The notes: generated from the letters alone by a model not told the origin. 64,000 bases of DNA from Methylopila henanensis (GCF_042681025.1 NZ_JBHUER010000004.1:248001-312000), one strand, 5' to 3'; shown: positions 1-8,495, numbered from the stretch's first letter. Program-made: numbers and translations.

Positions 1-45
1 GGTTGTCGGGCGCAGCCCTCCTTGGGCGTTTCCTCCCTAGACTTG
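1..45 (+). ncRNA. possible 3' part of a small RNA
   Basis: This stretch leads directly into a strong intrinsic terminator and has no convincing reading frame of its own. It contains TTTCCTCCC, an anti-Shine-Dalgarno-like motif that is often unpaired in alphaproteobacterial trans-acting sRNAs. The 5' part would lie outside the window. It could equally be the 3' untranslated end of an upstream gene. Confidence 0.25.
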
Positions 46-70
46 GGCCGGCGCAAGCCGGCCTTTTTTT
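46..70 (+). terminator. intrinsic terminator
   Basis: A perfect 7-bp stem (GGCCGGC / GCCGGCC) with a GCAA tetraloop is followed by seven T residues. It ends a transcript entering from the left. It lies before the MFS gene start, so it argues against starting that gene further upstream. Confidence 0.85.
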
Positions 71-83
71 CTTGGAGGCGCTT

Positions 84-1328
84 ATGGCAAGCCCCAACCA
101 TATCTGCGCGGACGCCTTCGTCGAGCCCGGCTCCGGGCGCCCGGCCGAGACCGCCCCTTTCGGCGCTGCAGCAGGCCAGTTCGCGCTTGCGGTCGGAGGA
201 TTGGCGCTCGGCACCGGCGAGTTCGCCGCGATGGGCGTGCTGCCCGGCGTGGCGCGCGACGTCGGCGTGTCCATTCCCGCGGCCGGCCACACCATCAGCG
301 CCTATGCGCTCGGCGTCGTGGTCGGGGCGCCCGTCCTTGCGATCCTGTTCGCCCGTACGGCACGGCGCGCGCTGCTGGTCGGCCTGATGCTGCTGTTCGC
401 CCTCGCCAATCTCGCGAGCGCGCTCGCCCCAGGCTATCTGTCGCTCAACGCCGCGCGCTTTCTGTCCGGTCTCCCGCATGGCGCCTATTTCGGCGTGGCC
501 ATGCTGGTGGCCGCTTCGCTCGTGCCGCCGAACCGCCGCGCGCAGGCGGCCGGCAACGTCCTGCTCGGCCTGTCGATCGCGAACGTCGTCGGCGTGCCGG
601 CGGCGACCTGGCTTGGACAGGAGTTCGGCTGGCGGGCGACGTTCATCGCGGTCGCGGGCCTTGGGCTTCTGACCGCGGGGCTGGTCCGCGCGTTCATTCC
701 CGCGGTTCCGGCGGCCGCCGGCGCGAGCGCCCGGCGCGAACTCGGCGCGTTCCTCAGGCCGCAGGTCTGGCTGACCCTCGGCGTGGCGGCGATCGGCTTC
801 GGCGGTATGTTCGCGGTCTACAGCTACATTTCTCCGACCCTGACCGAAGTGACCGGCCTCAACGTCGGCGCGGTGCCGTTCATGCTCGGCGTGCTGGGGC
901 TCGGCATGATCGCGGGCAACATCGCGGGCGGCTATTTCGCCGACCGGGCGCTCAAGGCCGCCATACTCGGCGCGCTGGTGTGGAACGGCGCGGTGCTCGC
1001 GCTTTTCGTGGTGACGTCGTCCTCGGTGTGGCTCGCGGCCGTCAACCTGTTCCTGATCGGGGCCTGCATCGCGATCGGGCCCGCGCTGCAGACGCGGCTG
1101 ATGGACGTCGCGGGCGACGCGCAGACGCTCGCGGCGGCGCTCAACCACTCCGCTTTCAACCTCGCCAACGCGCTCGGCGCATGGCTCGGCGGCGTGGCGG
1201 TGGCGGCCGGCCTCGGCTGGACCTCGCCGGGATGGGTCGGCGCGCTGCTCGCCGTCGGCGGCCTGGCCATCGCGCTGCTGTCGTTCTGGCTCGAGGCGCG
1301 CGAGAAGCGGGCGCTGCGGGCCGCCTGA
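84..1328 (+). CDS. MFS exporter, AraJ/sugar-efflux type
   Basis: This 414-residue protein has about 12 hydrophobic segments and an early conserved stretch, GTGEFAAMGVLPGVA, typical of the AraJ/YdhP drug and sugar efflux branch of the major facilitator superfamily. It would export a small molecule across the inner membrane using the proton gradient. The chosen ATG has a GGAGG ribosome site 5 bases upstream. Reading can be extended to an earlier TTG, but that would run through the terminator at 46-70. The gene is convergent with the UdgX-type gene, with only 14 bases between them, and no dedicated regulator is adjacent. Substrate unknown. Confidence 0.85.
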   Translation: MASPNHICADAFVEPGSGRPAETAPFGAAAGQFALAVGGLALGTGEFAAMGVLPGVARDVGVSIPAAGHTISAYALGVVVGAPVLAILFARTARRALLVGLMLLFALANLASALAPGYLSLNAARFLSGLPHGAYFGVAMLVAASLVPPNRRAQAAGNVLLGLSIANVVGVPAATWLGQEFGWRATFIAVAGLGLLTAGLVRAFIPAVPAAAGASARRELGAFLRPQVWLTLGVAAIGFGGMFAVYSYISPTLTEVTGLNVGAVPFMLGVLGLGMIAGNIAGGYFADRALKAAILGALVWNGAVLALFVVTSSSVWLAAVNLFLIGACIAIGPALQTRLMDVAGDAQTLAAALNHSAFNLANALGAWLGGVAVAAGLGWTSPGWVGALLAVGGLAIALLSFWLEAREKRALRAA

Positions 1329-1342
1329 GCGCCAGCCCGGCC

Positions 1343-2782
1343 TCACGCCGCGTCCAGATAGGGCAGGGCGCTTCTCAGATCGTCGACGAACCGCGCATAT
1401 TCCTGCCGTTTGCGGGCCTCGTCCGGCAGGCGCAGCAGGTAGGACGGGTGGACGGTCACCAGCACCTCCGCGCCGTCGGCGCGCCGCAGGACGCGGCCGC
1501 GGGCCTCCCCGACCTTCACCGCCTTGCCCAACACCGCGCGCGCGGCGGTCGCGCCCATGGCGACCACCAGCTTCGGACGGATCGTAGAGATCTCCTGATC
1601 GAGCCATCGGCTGCAGGCGGCGATCTCGCCCGGCGCCGGCGTCTTGTGCAGCCTGAACTTGCCCCGCGGTTCGAACTTGAAGTGCTTCACCGCATTGGTG
1701 ACGTAGACCTTGCGTCGCTCGAGGCCCGCCTCGACGGCGGCGCGGTCGAACAGCGCGCCCGCCGGACCGACGAACGGGCGGCCCGCGACGTCCTCCTTGT
1801 CGCCGGGCTGCTCGCCGACGACCACCACGGCCGCGTCGGCGGGACCTTCGCCGAACACCGCCTGCGTCGCGGGCTCCCAGAGCGGGCAGGCGCGGCAGCC
1901 GTCGACGGCGTCGCGCAGCTGGCCGAGCGCGTCCGTGTCGTGGTCGACGGTCGGGGCGTGGGAAGCCATGAGGCGCTGCCCTTTCTTGGGTTCAGGGGGC
2001 GGGGCGTCCACCATCTCCGCCGTCACGCGCGCCGCGGACGCGATCAGGGGACGAATGAGCGAGGCCTCCGGAAGGTTGCGCCAATACTTCTTCGGCATCT
2101 CGGCGCGCATGGCGGCGACCTTGAGCCGCGCCGGGTTGAAGATGCTGGCGTAATAGGTGCGCCACACGTCCTCCAGCGCGTCCTCGGCCGGGGCCTCGCT
2201 CCGGGACGCGCCGGCCGAGAAGGTCAGCTCCCGACCGTCCCAATGCGCCGAACGCTCCGGCGTGAGGATCGTCCAGCGCATGGCGGCGAAGCGGCGGACG
2301 AAGAACGGCGCGGTCGCCTCGACGATGTGATGCTCTGGCTCGAACCACGCCGCGAACCAGGAGCCGTCGTCGGTCGCGACCTCGCGGAAACGCACGAAGG
2401 CGGTCATCTTGTGCTTGTCGCGCCGCACGGCCTTCGCGAGCCCGCGCAGGCGCGCCACGTCCGGGTCGGCCTCGTCCTCGATCAGGTCGCGGCGGGCGAC
2501 AACGCGCGTCAGGAGCCGATAGCCGAGGTCGAACCGGCTCGGGTCCGAATGAAGCAGCGCGGTTTCGGCAAGATCGAGAAACGCGCGGGGCACATGAGCG
2601 GAGCCGCTTGCCGGCGCGGCGGCCGGCAAGGGCTCGTCCTGCGCGAACAGGTCGCCGACGCCGTCGTCCGTGTTCCAGACGACCGCCTCCGGCGGCACGT
2701 CGGCTGCGAGCAGGCGTCGCGCCGCGGACCGCCAGCCCGCGACGTCCGCGGGTCCGTCTAGCGCGACCCGGCGCGGCGTCAC
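1343..2782 (-). CDS. TIGR03915-UdgX fusion, uracil-DNA repair protein
   Basis: This 479-residue protein has two parts. The first ~270 residues match the TIGR03915/DUF4130 'probable DNA metabolism' family that accompanies the radical SAM protein upstream. The rest is a family-4-like uracil-DNA glycosylase domain with motif GEQPGDKED (323-331) and KFRLHKTP around His379. In mycobacterial UdgX the equivalent loop is KRRIH, whose histidine bonds covalently to the abasic site after uracil removal; the histidine is conserved here. The GTG start overlaps the stop of the upstream gene by 3 bases, so the two are translationally coupled. Damage-inducible expression is inferred from the SOS box at 4045-4059. 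Confidence 0.88.
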   Translation of the reverse strand: MTPRRVALDGPADVAGWRSAARRLLAADVPPEAVVWNTDDGVGDLFAQDEPLPAAAPASGSAHVPRAFLDLAETALLHSDPSRFDLGYRLLTRVVARRDLIEDEADPDVARLRGLAKAVRRDKHKMTAFVRFREVATDDGSWFAAWFEPEHHIVEATAPFFVRRFAAMRWTILTPERSAHWDGRELTFSAGASRSEAPAEDALEDVWRTYYASIFNPARLKVAAMRAEMPKKYWRNLPEASLIRPLIASAARVTAEMVDAPPPEPKKGQRLMASHAPTVDHDTDALGQLRDAVDGCRACPLWEPATQAVFGEGPADAAVVVVGEQPGDKEDVAGRPFVGPAGALFDRAAVEAGLERRKVYVTNAVKHFKFEPRGKFRLHKTPAPGEIAACSRWLDQEISTIRPKLVVAMGATAARAVLGKAVKVGEARGRVLRRADGAEVLVTVHPSYLLRLPDEARKRQEYARFVDDLRSALPYLDAA

Positions 2783-4008
2783 AGCGCCAGCGCCATCTGG
2801 CGCGGTCGCGGCGCGAGGCGCTCGCGCAGACCGGCGCCGTCCAGCAAGCTGATCGAGGGACGGTGGTCCGCCAGCGCGATGAAGGGAAGCGCCTTTTCGA
2901 CCGGCGCCCGCATGCGCCGGAGATCCTCCACCCGCAGCGCGCGGAAGCGGCGGGCGGACAGGATGCGGTCGACCACCGTCTTGCCGAGCCCCGGCACGCG
3001 CAGCAGATCCTCGCGGGAGGCGCGCTGCACGTCGAGCGGGAAGCGGTCGCGGCGTCTCAGCGCCCAGGCGAGCTTCGGATCGACGGCGAGGTCGAGCATG
3101 CCGCCGGCTTCCGTGATCTCGCCGACGGAGAAGCCGTAGAACCGCATGAGCCAGTCGGCCTGGTACAGCCGATGCTCGCGCATCAGGGGAGGGGCCGCGA
3201 GCGGCAGCCGCGCGCTGGCGTCCGGAATGGGGCTGAAGGCCGAATAGTACACCCGCTTCAGGCGGTACGACCCATAGAGGTTCGCGCTCGTTCCGAGGAT
3301 GGCGCGATCGTCCGACCCGTCGGCCCCTATGATCATCTGCGTGCTCTGGCCCGCGGGCGCGAAGCGAGGCGCGCGCTTGTCCGCCTTCGCCTCTTCGATC
3401 CGGCTGCGGAGCCCGCCCATCGAGCGGCGCACGGCGCGCAGGTCCTTCTCGGGTGCGAGCCGCTTCAGGCTGGTCTCGCTCGGAAGCTCCACGTTGATCG
3501 ACAATCGGTCGGCGTAGAGCCCGGCCTCCGCGATCAGTTCCGGCGACGCGTCCGGGATCGTCTTGAGATGGATGTAGCCGCGGAAGCCATGATCGACCCG
3601 GAGCGCCTTCGCGACCCGCACCACCTGCTCCATGGTGTAGTCGGGGCTGCGGATGATCCCTGAAGACAGGAAAAGCCCCTCGATGTAGTTGCGGCGATAG
3701 AAGTCGAGCGTCAGCTTCACCGCCTCGTCCACGCTGAAGCGGGCGCGCGCGACATTGCTGCTCGCCCGGTTGACGCAATAGAGGCAGTCGAAGGCGCAGG
3801 CGTTGGTGAGCAGGATCTTCAGCAGCGAGATACAGCGGCCGTCCGGCGCGTAGGAGTGGCAGATGCCGGCGCCTTCGGTCGAGCCGAGCCCGCGCGCAGG
3901 TTTGCCCGCCGCGCCCGCCGAATGGCGCTTGTCCGTGCCGCTCGACGCGCAGGAGGCGTCGTATTTCGCGGCGTCGGCGAGAATGGCGAGCTTGGCGGCA
4001 AGGTTCAC
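2779..4008 (-). CDS. radical SAM DNA modification/repair protein (TIGR03916)
   Basis: This 409-residue protein has the radical SAM cluster motif CAFDCLYC (Cys71, Cys75, Cys78), which would hold a 4Fe-4S cluster for S-adenosylmethionine cleavage. Near the C-terminus a helix-hairpin-helix (VPGLGKTVVDRIL) suggests DNA binding. Proteins of this family occur beside TIGR03915/UdgX genes, as here, and are called putative DNA modification or repair enzymes; their reaction is unknown to me. It is the first gene of a two-gene unit with the UdgX fusion. An SOS-type box lies 36 bases upstream of the start. Confidence 0.88.
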   Translation of the reverse strand: MNLAAKLAILADAAKYDASCASSGTDKRHSAGAAGKPARGLGSTEGAGICHSYAPDGRCISLLKILLTNACAFDCLYCVNRASSNVARARFSVDEAVKLTLDFYRRNYIEGLFLSSGIIRSPDYTMEQVVRVAKALRVDHGFRGYIHLKTIPDASPELIAEAGLYADRLSINVELPSETSLKRLAPEKDLRAVRRSMGGLRSRIEEAKADKRAPRFAPAGQSTQMIIGADGSDDRAILGTSANLYGSYRLKRVYYSAFSPIPDASARLPLAAPPLMREHRLYQADWLMRFYGFSVGEITEAGGMLDLAVDPKLAWALRRRDRFPLDVQRASREDLLRVPGLGKTVVDRILSARRFRALRVEDLRRMRAPVEKALPFIALADHRPSISLLDGAGLRERLAPRPRQMALAL

Positions 4009-4044
4009 GGGAACAGATCTCCGGCGACGTCTCTCTTACCGTAT

Positions 4045-4059
4045 GTTCTTATTTTGTTC
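4045..4059. promoter_or_regulatory. LexA (SOS) box, GTTC-N7-GTTC
   Basis: The sequence GTTCTTATTTTGTTC fits exactly the alphaproteobacterial LexA recognition pattern GTTC-N7-GTTC. It lies in the short divergent region between the radical SAM gene (36 bases away) and vsr (86 bases away), and in a locally AT-rich stretch that would suit a promoter. Confidence 0.75.
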
Positions 4060-4145
4060 TTTTCAACCCGTGACGGGCTCGTCCCGGCGCGGCGTCGCGG
4101 ATAGGTTGGGAGCGAGTGACCAAGCTGGAGCGAAGGAGGACCGGA

Positions 4146-4547
4146 TTGGCGAGCGTCGAGACGCCGGAGCGCCGGTCGGCCGTCATGCGCGCCGTCAAGG
4201 GACGCGACACCGGGCCCGAAATGGCGGTGCGCCGCGCCGCCCACGCGCTCGGCTATCGCTTCCGCCTGCACCGGAAGGACCTTCCCGGCCGTCCCGATCT
4301 GGTTTTTCCCTCGCGGAGGAAAGCGATCTTCGTGCACGGCTGCTTTTGGCACGGGCACGATTGCGCCCGCGGGGCGCGGACGCCGAAGACCAACGCCGAC
4401 TACTGGCGCGCGAAGATCGCCCGCAACATGGCGCGGGACGAGCGGGTGAAGGCGGAGCTTGCGGCGCTCGGCTGGGAGACGCTGACGATCTGGGAGTGCG
4501 AACTTAAGCGCGATCTTGCGGATCGCCTCGCCGTCTTCCTTGGCTGA
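4146..4547 (+). CDS. vsr: very short patch repair endonuclease Vsr
   Basis: This 133-residue protein is a Vsr-type T:G mismatch endonuclease, which nicks DNA 5' of the mismatched T left by deamination of 5-methylcytosine. Asp51, His64 and His69 fall at the positions of the catalytic residues of the E. coli enzyme, in RPDLVF and HGCFWHGHDC. I chose the TTG start because GGAGGA lies 5 bases upstream; a GTG at 4116 in the same frame is an alternative that adds 10 residues. Vsr genes usually sit beside a cytosine-C5 methyltransferase gene. None is present in this window, so this copy appears to stand alone. Confidence 0.9.
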   Translation: MASVETPERRSAVMRAVKGRDTGPEMAVRRAAHALGYRFRLHRKDLPGRPDLVFPSRRKAIFVHGCFWHGHDCARGARTPKTNADYWRAKIARNMARDERVKAELAALGWETLTIWECELKRDLADRLAVFLG

Positions 4548-4555
4548 CAGCAGGT

Positions 4556-4579
4556 CCGCGCCTCGGCGCGGGCGTTTTT
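4556..4579 (+). terminator. intrinsic terminator after vsr
   Basis: A 6-bp GC stem (CCGCGC / GCGCGG) with a CTCG loop is followed within a few bases by five T residues. It lies between the convergent vsr and lepA genes and most likely ends the vsr transcript. Confidence 0.6.
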
Positions 4580-4586
4580 CCGCGGC

Positions 4587-6392
4587 TCACTCGTCCATCT
4601 TCAGGGCGGCGATGAACGCCTCCTGCGGAATCTCCACGCGGCCGAATTGGCGCAGCTTCTTCTTGCCGGCCTTCTGCTTGTCCAACAGCTTACGCTTGCG
4701 GCTGGCGTCGCCGCCGTAGCACTTGGCCGTCACGTCCTTGCGCAGCGCCCGGATGGTCTCGCGGGCGATGATCTTACCGCCGATCGCGGCCTGCACCGGG
4801 ATGACGAACAGGTGCGGCGGGATCAACTCCTTCAGCTTCTCGCACATGACCCGGCCGCGGGCCTCGGCGCGGGTGCGGTGCACCAGCATGGAGAGCGCGT
4901 CCACGGGTTCGGCGTTGACCAGGATCGACATCTTCACGAGGTCGCCGACGCGATAGTCGGTGATGTTGTAGTCGAACGAGGCGTAGCCCTTCGAGATCGA
5001 CTTCAGCCGGTCGTAGAAGTCGAACACCACTTCGTTCAGCGGCAGGTCGTAGACCACCATGGCGCGCTTGCCGACGTAGGACAGGTCGATCTGCAGGCCG
5101 CGCCGGTCCTGGCAGAGCTTCAGCACCGAGCCGAGATAGTCGTCGGGCGTGAGGATCGTCGCCCGGATCCACGGCTCCGCGATCTCCTCGATCTTCATCA
5201 CGTCCGGCAGGTCGGCCGGGTTGTGCAGCTCGATCTCCTCGCCGTCCGTCAGCCTGATCTTGTAGACGACCGAGGGCGCGGTCGCGATCAGGTCGAGGTT
5301 GAACTCGCGCTCCAGCCGTTCCTGGATGATCTCCAGGTGCAGCAGGCCAAGGAAGCCGCAGCGGAAGCCGAAGCCAAGCGCCGCGCTGCTCTCCATCTCG
5401 AACGAGAAGCTGGCGTCGTTGAGGCGCAGCTTGCCCATGGCGGCGCGCAGGTCGTCGAAGTCGGCGGCGTCCACCGGAAACAGTCCGCAGAACACCACCG
5501 GCTGCGCGGGCCGGAAGCCCGGCAACATCTCTTTGGTCTGGCGCTTGTCCTCGGTGATGGTGTCGCCGACGCGGGTGTCCGCCACCTCCTTGATCGAGCC
5601 GGTGAGGAAGCCGATCTCGCCGACCCCGAGGCTCTCGACATCCGTCATCTTCGGCGTGAACACGCCGACCTTGTCCACGTCGTAGACCGCGCCGGTGCCC
5701 ATCAGGCGGATCTTCATGCCTTTCTTCAGGGTTCCGTCGACGATCCGCACCAGCACGACGACGCCGAGATAGACGTCGTACCAGCTGTCGACCAGCATGG
5801 CCTTCAGCGGCGCCTCCCGGTTGCCCTTCGGCGGCGGCAGACGCTTCACGATGGCCTCGAGAACGAGGTCGATGCCGAGGCCGGACTTGGCCGAGATCGG
5901 CACCGCGTCGGAGGCGTCGAGGCCGATCACCTCCTCGATCTGCTCCTTCACGCGGTCGGGCTCGGCCGCAGGCAGGTCGATCTTGTTCAGGACGGGCACG
6001 ATCTCGTGATTGTTGTCGAGCGCCTGATAGACGTTGGCGAGCGTCTGCGCCTCCACGCCCTGGCTCGCGTCGACGACCAGCAGCGAGCCTTCGCAGGCGG
6101 CGAGCGAGCGCGACACCTCGTAGGCGAAGTCCACGTGGCCCGGCGTGTCCATCAGATTGAGGATGTAGGTCTTGCCGTCCTGCGCCGGATAGGTCAGGCG
6201 CACGGTCTGCGCCTTGATGGTGATGCCGCGCTCCTTCTCGATCTCCATGGAGTCGAGGACCTGCTCCGTCATCTCACGCGCCTGAAGCCCCCCCGTCTGC
6301 TGGATCAGGCGGTCGGCGAGTGTCGACTTCCCGTGGTCGATGTGGGCGACGATCGAGAAGTTGCGGATGTTGTCTTGCGGTGCGGAAGCCAT
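4587..6392 (-). CDS. lepA: elongation factor 4 (LepA)
   Basis: This 601-residue translational GTPase matches LepA in length and sequence. The P-loop AHIDHGKST is at residues 16-24, the DTPGH motif follows, and the C-terminal domain ends in the lysine-rich stretch typical of LepA. The protein acts on ribosomes, where it is linked to back-translocation or to 30S assembly. I set the start at the ATG giving MASAPQDNIRNFSIVAHIDHG, the family's usual beginning; a longer frame exists 12 codons upstream. The gene is single and faces vsr. Confidence 0.97.
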   Translation of the reverse strand: MASAPQDNIRNFSIVAHIDHGKSTLADRLIQQTGGLQAREMTEQVLDSMEIEKERGITIKAQTVRLTYPAQDGKTYILNLMDTPGHVDFAYEVSRSLAACEGSLLVVDASQGVEAQTLANVYQALDNNHEIVPVLNKIDLPAAEPDRVKEQIEEVIGLDASDAVPISAKSGLGIDLVLEAIVKRLPPPKGNREAPLKAMLVDSWYDVYLGVVVLVRIVDGTLKKGMKIRLMGTGAVYDVDKVGVFTPKMTDVESLGVGEIGFLTGSIKEVADTRVGDTITEDKRQTKEMLPGFRPAQPVVFCGLFPVDAADFDDLRAAMGKLRLNDASFSFEMESSAALGFGFRCGFLGLLHLEIIQERLEREFNLDLIATAPSVVYKIRLTDGEEIELHNPADLPDVMKIEEIAEPWIRATILTPDDYLGSVLKLCQDRRGLQIDLSYVGKRAMVVYDLPLNEVVFDFYDRLKSISKGYASFDYNITDYRVGDLVKMSILVNAEPVDALSMLVHRTRAEARGRVMCEKLKELIPPHLFVIPVQAAIGGKIIARETIRALRKDVTAKCYGGDASRKRKLLDKQKAGKKKLRQFGRVEIPQEAFIAALKMDE

Positions 6393-6553
6393 GGCCGCGC
6401 GGATAGCAGGGACGGGCGGAGTCGGCAAGGAGATCAGGAGGATACGAGCCTGTGGATCACCGCCGTCGCCGGCTTCGCCAACCCTTGTCGTCCTCCTCCT
6501 GGTCAGGTCACTTCTCTTTTAGGTTGTACGTGAAACCAGCGGGAAGCATCGTC

Positions 6554-6904
6554 GTGAGAGATTTTCGATTTTTGGTCCCCCTTTCGATCGCGGCCGCTCT
6601 GGGCGGATGCGCCGCGATGACGACGCCCGAAGCCTATTCGGCCTATCGGCAGGGCCTGGTCGGCAGCCCAGCCTTCCGAGCGCAGGAGATGGCGAAGTGC
6701 CTCAACGAGCAAAAGCGCCTCACCCCTGAACTCCGTCAAGCGGCGGCGACGCTATTGAATATTCCGGTCGAGAAATTCGCGGATGTCATTTGCGAACGGT
6801 CGATAAATGGTATCGTTAGCGGCCGTATAGATTATGAAGCATATAAAAAGATCCAAGCGAAAAAGCTGGACGCTGAGATCGTAAAGGTTTTTCAGGGGCG
6901 TTGA
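6554..6904 (+). CDS. small putative lipoprotein
   Basis: I do not recognise a family for this 116-residue protein. A GTG start gives an N-terminal hydrophobic segment ending in the lipobox-like LGGC near residue 20, so it is probably an envelope lipoprotein. The rest is helical and charged (KCLNEQKRLTPELRQAAATLL, ending in KVFQGR), with two further cysteines that could form a disulfide. The 3' third is clearly richer in A and T than its neighbours, which may mean recent acquisition. GGGAAG lies just upstream of the chosen start. Confidence 0.6.
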   Translation: MRDFRFLVPLSIAAALGGCAAMTTPEAYSAYRQGLVGSPAFRAQEMAKCLNEQKRLTPELRQAAATLLNIPVEKFADVICERSINGIVSGRIDYEAYKKIQAKKLDAEIVKVFQGR

Positions 6905-6965
6905 TCTGTCGGCGGGGCGCCATCGGGACGACGCGTTCCTGAGGCCGCTTGTCGGTCTGTTCTTG

Positions 6966-6996
6966 GGGAGCGCGGCGGCCGCCGCCGCGCTCCCCG
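6966..6996 (-). terminator. strong hairpin after the formamidase-like gene
   Basis: A 14-bp perfect stem (GGGGAGCGCGGCGG and its complement) around a 3-base centre lies 8 bases beyond the end of the gene at 7005-8450. No U-tract follows, so termination may need Rho or may not be the function. Confidence 0.45.
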
Positions 6997-7004
6997 CCCT
7001 CCGT

Positions 7005-8450
7005 TCAGGCGCGGCCGGAGAAGATCGCCTTCTTCACCACGGCGTGGACGCCCCAGTTGCCGTCCACCACCTGCGTCACGCCGAAGTCGACGCCGATCGA
7101 CATCAGCGACGTCGCCTCGTCCTCGGTCAGCTTCTGCGTGGTCATGAGGAAGTGGCGCATCTTGCGGAAGGCGTCGCGCATGGCGAGGTCGACCGACGAC
7201 TTGCCGTAGATCGCGGACTGCGCCTCCGCGCCGAGCTCCTTCAGGTAGTTCGCGAACGAGAAGCCGTGGACGAGCCACTCGTCCTTCGTCTCCAGCATCG
7301 GGTAGTTCAGCTCCTCGAGCGGCGTGCCGGCAAGATCCGCCTTCTTGTGCAGGACGAGCTGGAACACGCCGGTGAGCGAGCACTCGATCGCCGTGCCGCA
7401 GAGCTCGCTGTCGCCCTGGCTCGCATGGGGATCGCCGACCGACAGCAGGCCGCCCTCGACCGCGACCGGATAGTACATCGTCGCGCCCTTGCCGATGCGC
7501 CAGTTGTCGATGTTGCCGCCGACATAGTTCGGCGGGATCGTGTCGACGAACTCGACCTCCGCCGGCGCGAGGCCGAGCGTGCCGAAATGCGGACGGATCG
7601 GCACCCGCACGCCCTTCAGCACGTCGAAGTTCCGGCTCGTCTTGGCGTGGTCGACCGGCACGCCGGGATAGTCGATGGTCTCGTGGACGACGCCGAAGGG
7701 GTCGGTCTGCGGGACCCATTTGAAGTTGTAGACCGCCTGCGCCCAGCTCTTGGCGCCCGCGGCGTCGACCTCGTAGATCGTCACCACCTCGCGCTTTTCG
7801 CTCAGCATGTCGTTGTAGTGGTAGCCCCACCAGGCGGCGGCGTTGGAGCCGAAGGCCTTGCCCTTGAACTTGGGGTTGGCTGAGGGGCGGGGGACGCAGT
7901 CGAGGATGCGCACCTCCAGCACGTCGCCGGGCTCGGCCCCGCGCACATAGACCGGCCCGGTCATGACGTGCACGCCCTGGCCCTCGCCGGAGCCCTTCTT
8001 GTAGACCTTCGGGTCGGTCGGGCCGGCGCCGCGGCGGTCGACGCCCTTCTTGTCCTTGGTCCAGAGAAACACGCTCTCGGCGCCCGGATCGCCCTCGACC
8101 ATACGCTCGGCGTCGTCGTTGGCGTGGTGGGTCAGCGTCTCGATGGTGACGATGTCGCCCGAGTCCACCTCGACCCGCGGCTTCAGCGACTTCGAGAAAT
8201 AGCCCCAGTGCACGGTGTCGGCGTTGGCCGGCAGGTAGTGCGACTTCGGGACCGCGGGCGACTTCGCAGCGGTCGCCTGGGCGAGCGCCGGCGTCACCAG
8301 CGAGGCGCCCGCCGCGCCGAGGGTCGCGAGCCCGCCGGCGGCGACGAAGGAGCTTTTCAGGAAGCCGCGGCGCTCGTGGTCGAGATCCTCGCGGAAGGCG
8401 CGGTAGTGCAGCTCGAATTGTGGGCAGTTCGCGTCGTCGCCGCGGCACAT
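7005..8450 (-). CDS. Tat-exported acetamidase/formamidase family protein
   Basis: This 481-residue protein belongs to the acetamidase/formamidase family, which hydrolyses short amides to ammonia and the carboxylate. The N-terminus has a twin-arginine signal (HERRGFLK, Arg27-Arg28) followed by an Ala/Leu-rich segment ending in ALAQA, so it should be folded in the cytoplasm and exported. The core has SVGDPHASQGDSELCGTAIE, matching the conserved GDxHxxQGDGE stretch of the family. It is distinct from the cytoplasmic FmdA at 48257-49486. It stands alone, and its real substrate is uncertain. Confidence 0.85.
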   Translation of the reverse strand: MCRGDDANCPQFELHYRAFREDLDHERRGFLKSSFVAAGGLATLGAAGASLVTPALAQATAAKSPAVPKSHYLPANADTVHWGYFSKSLKPRVEVDSGDIVTIETLTHHANDDAERMVEGDPGAESVFLWTKDKKGVDRRGAGPTDPKVYKKGSGEGQGVHVMTGPVYVRGAEPGDVLEVRILDCVPRPSANPKFKGKAFGSNAAAWWGYHYNDMLSEKREVVTIYEVDAAGAKSWAQAVYNFKWVPQTDPFGVVHETIDYPGVPVDHAKTSRNFDVLKGVRVPIRPHFGTLGLAPAEVEFVDTIPPNYVGGNIDNWRIGKGATMYYPVAVEGGLLSVGDPHASQGDSELCGTAIECSLTGVFQLVLHKKADLAGTPLEELNYPMLETKDEWLVHGFSFANYLKELGAEAQSAIYGKSSVDLAMRDAFRKMRHFLMTTQKLTEDEATSLMSIGVDFGVTQVVDGNWGVHAVVKKAIFSGRA

Positions 8451-8470
8451 GGCGTGTCGTCCTTGCTCAT

Positions 8471-8495
8471 CCCGCCGGCCCGGAACGCCGGCGGG
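8471..8495. repeat. intergenic hairpin
   Basis: A 9-bp perfect inverted repeat (CCCGCCGGC / GCCGGCGGG) with a 7-base loop lies between the formamidase-like gene and the MAPEG gene. It may end the MAPEG transcript, but there is no U-tract. Confidence 0.35.

Noticed and set aside
1343..3778. A single 811-residue protein covering UdgX and upstream DNA
   Set aside because: The first 332 residues are a shifted reading of the radical SAM gene. The real protein starts at the GTG overlapping that gene's stop.
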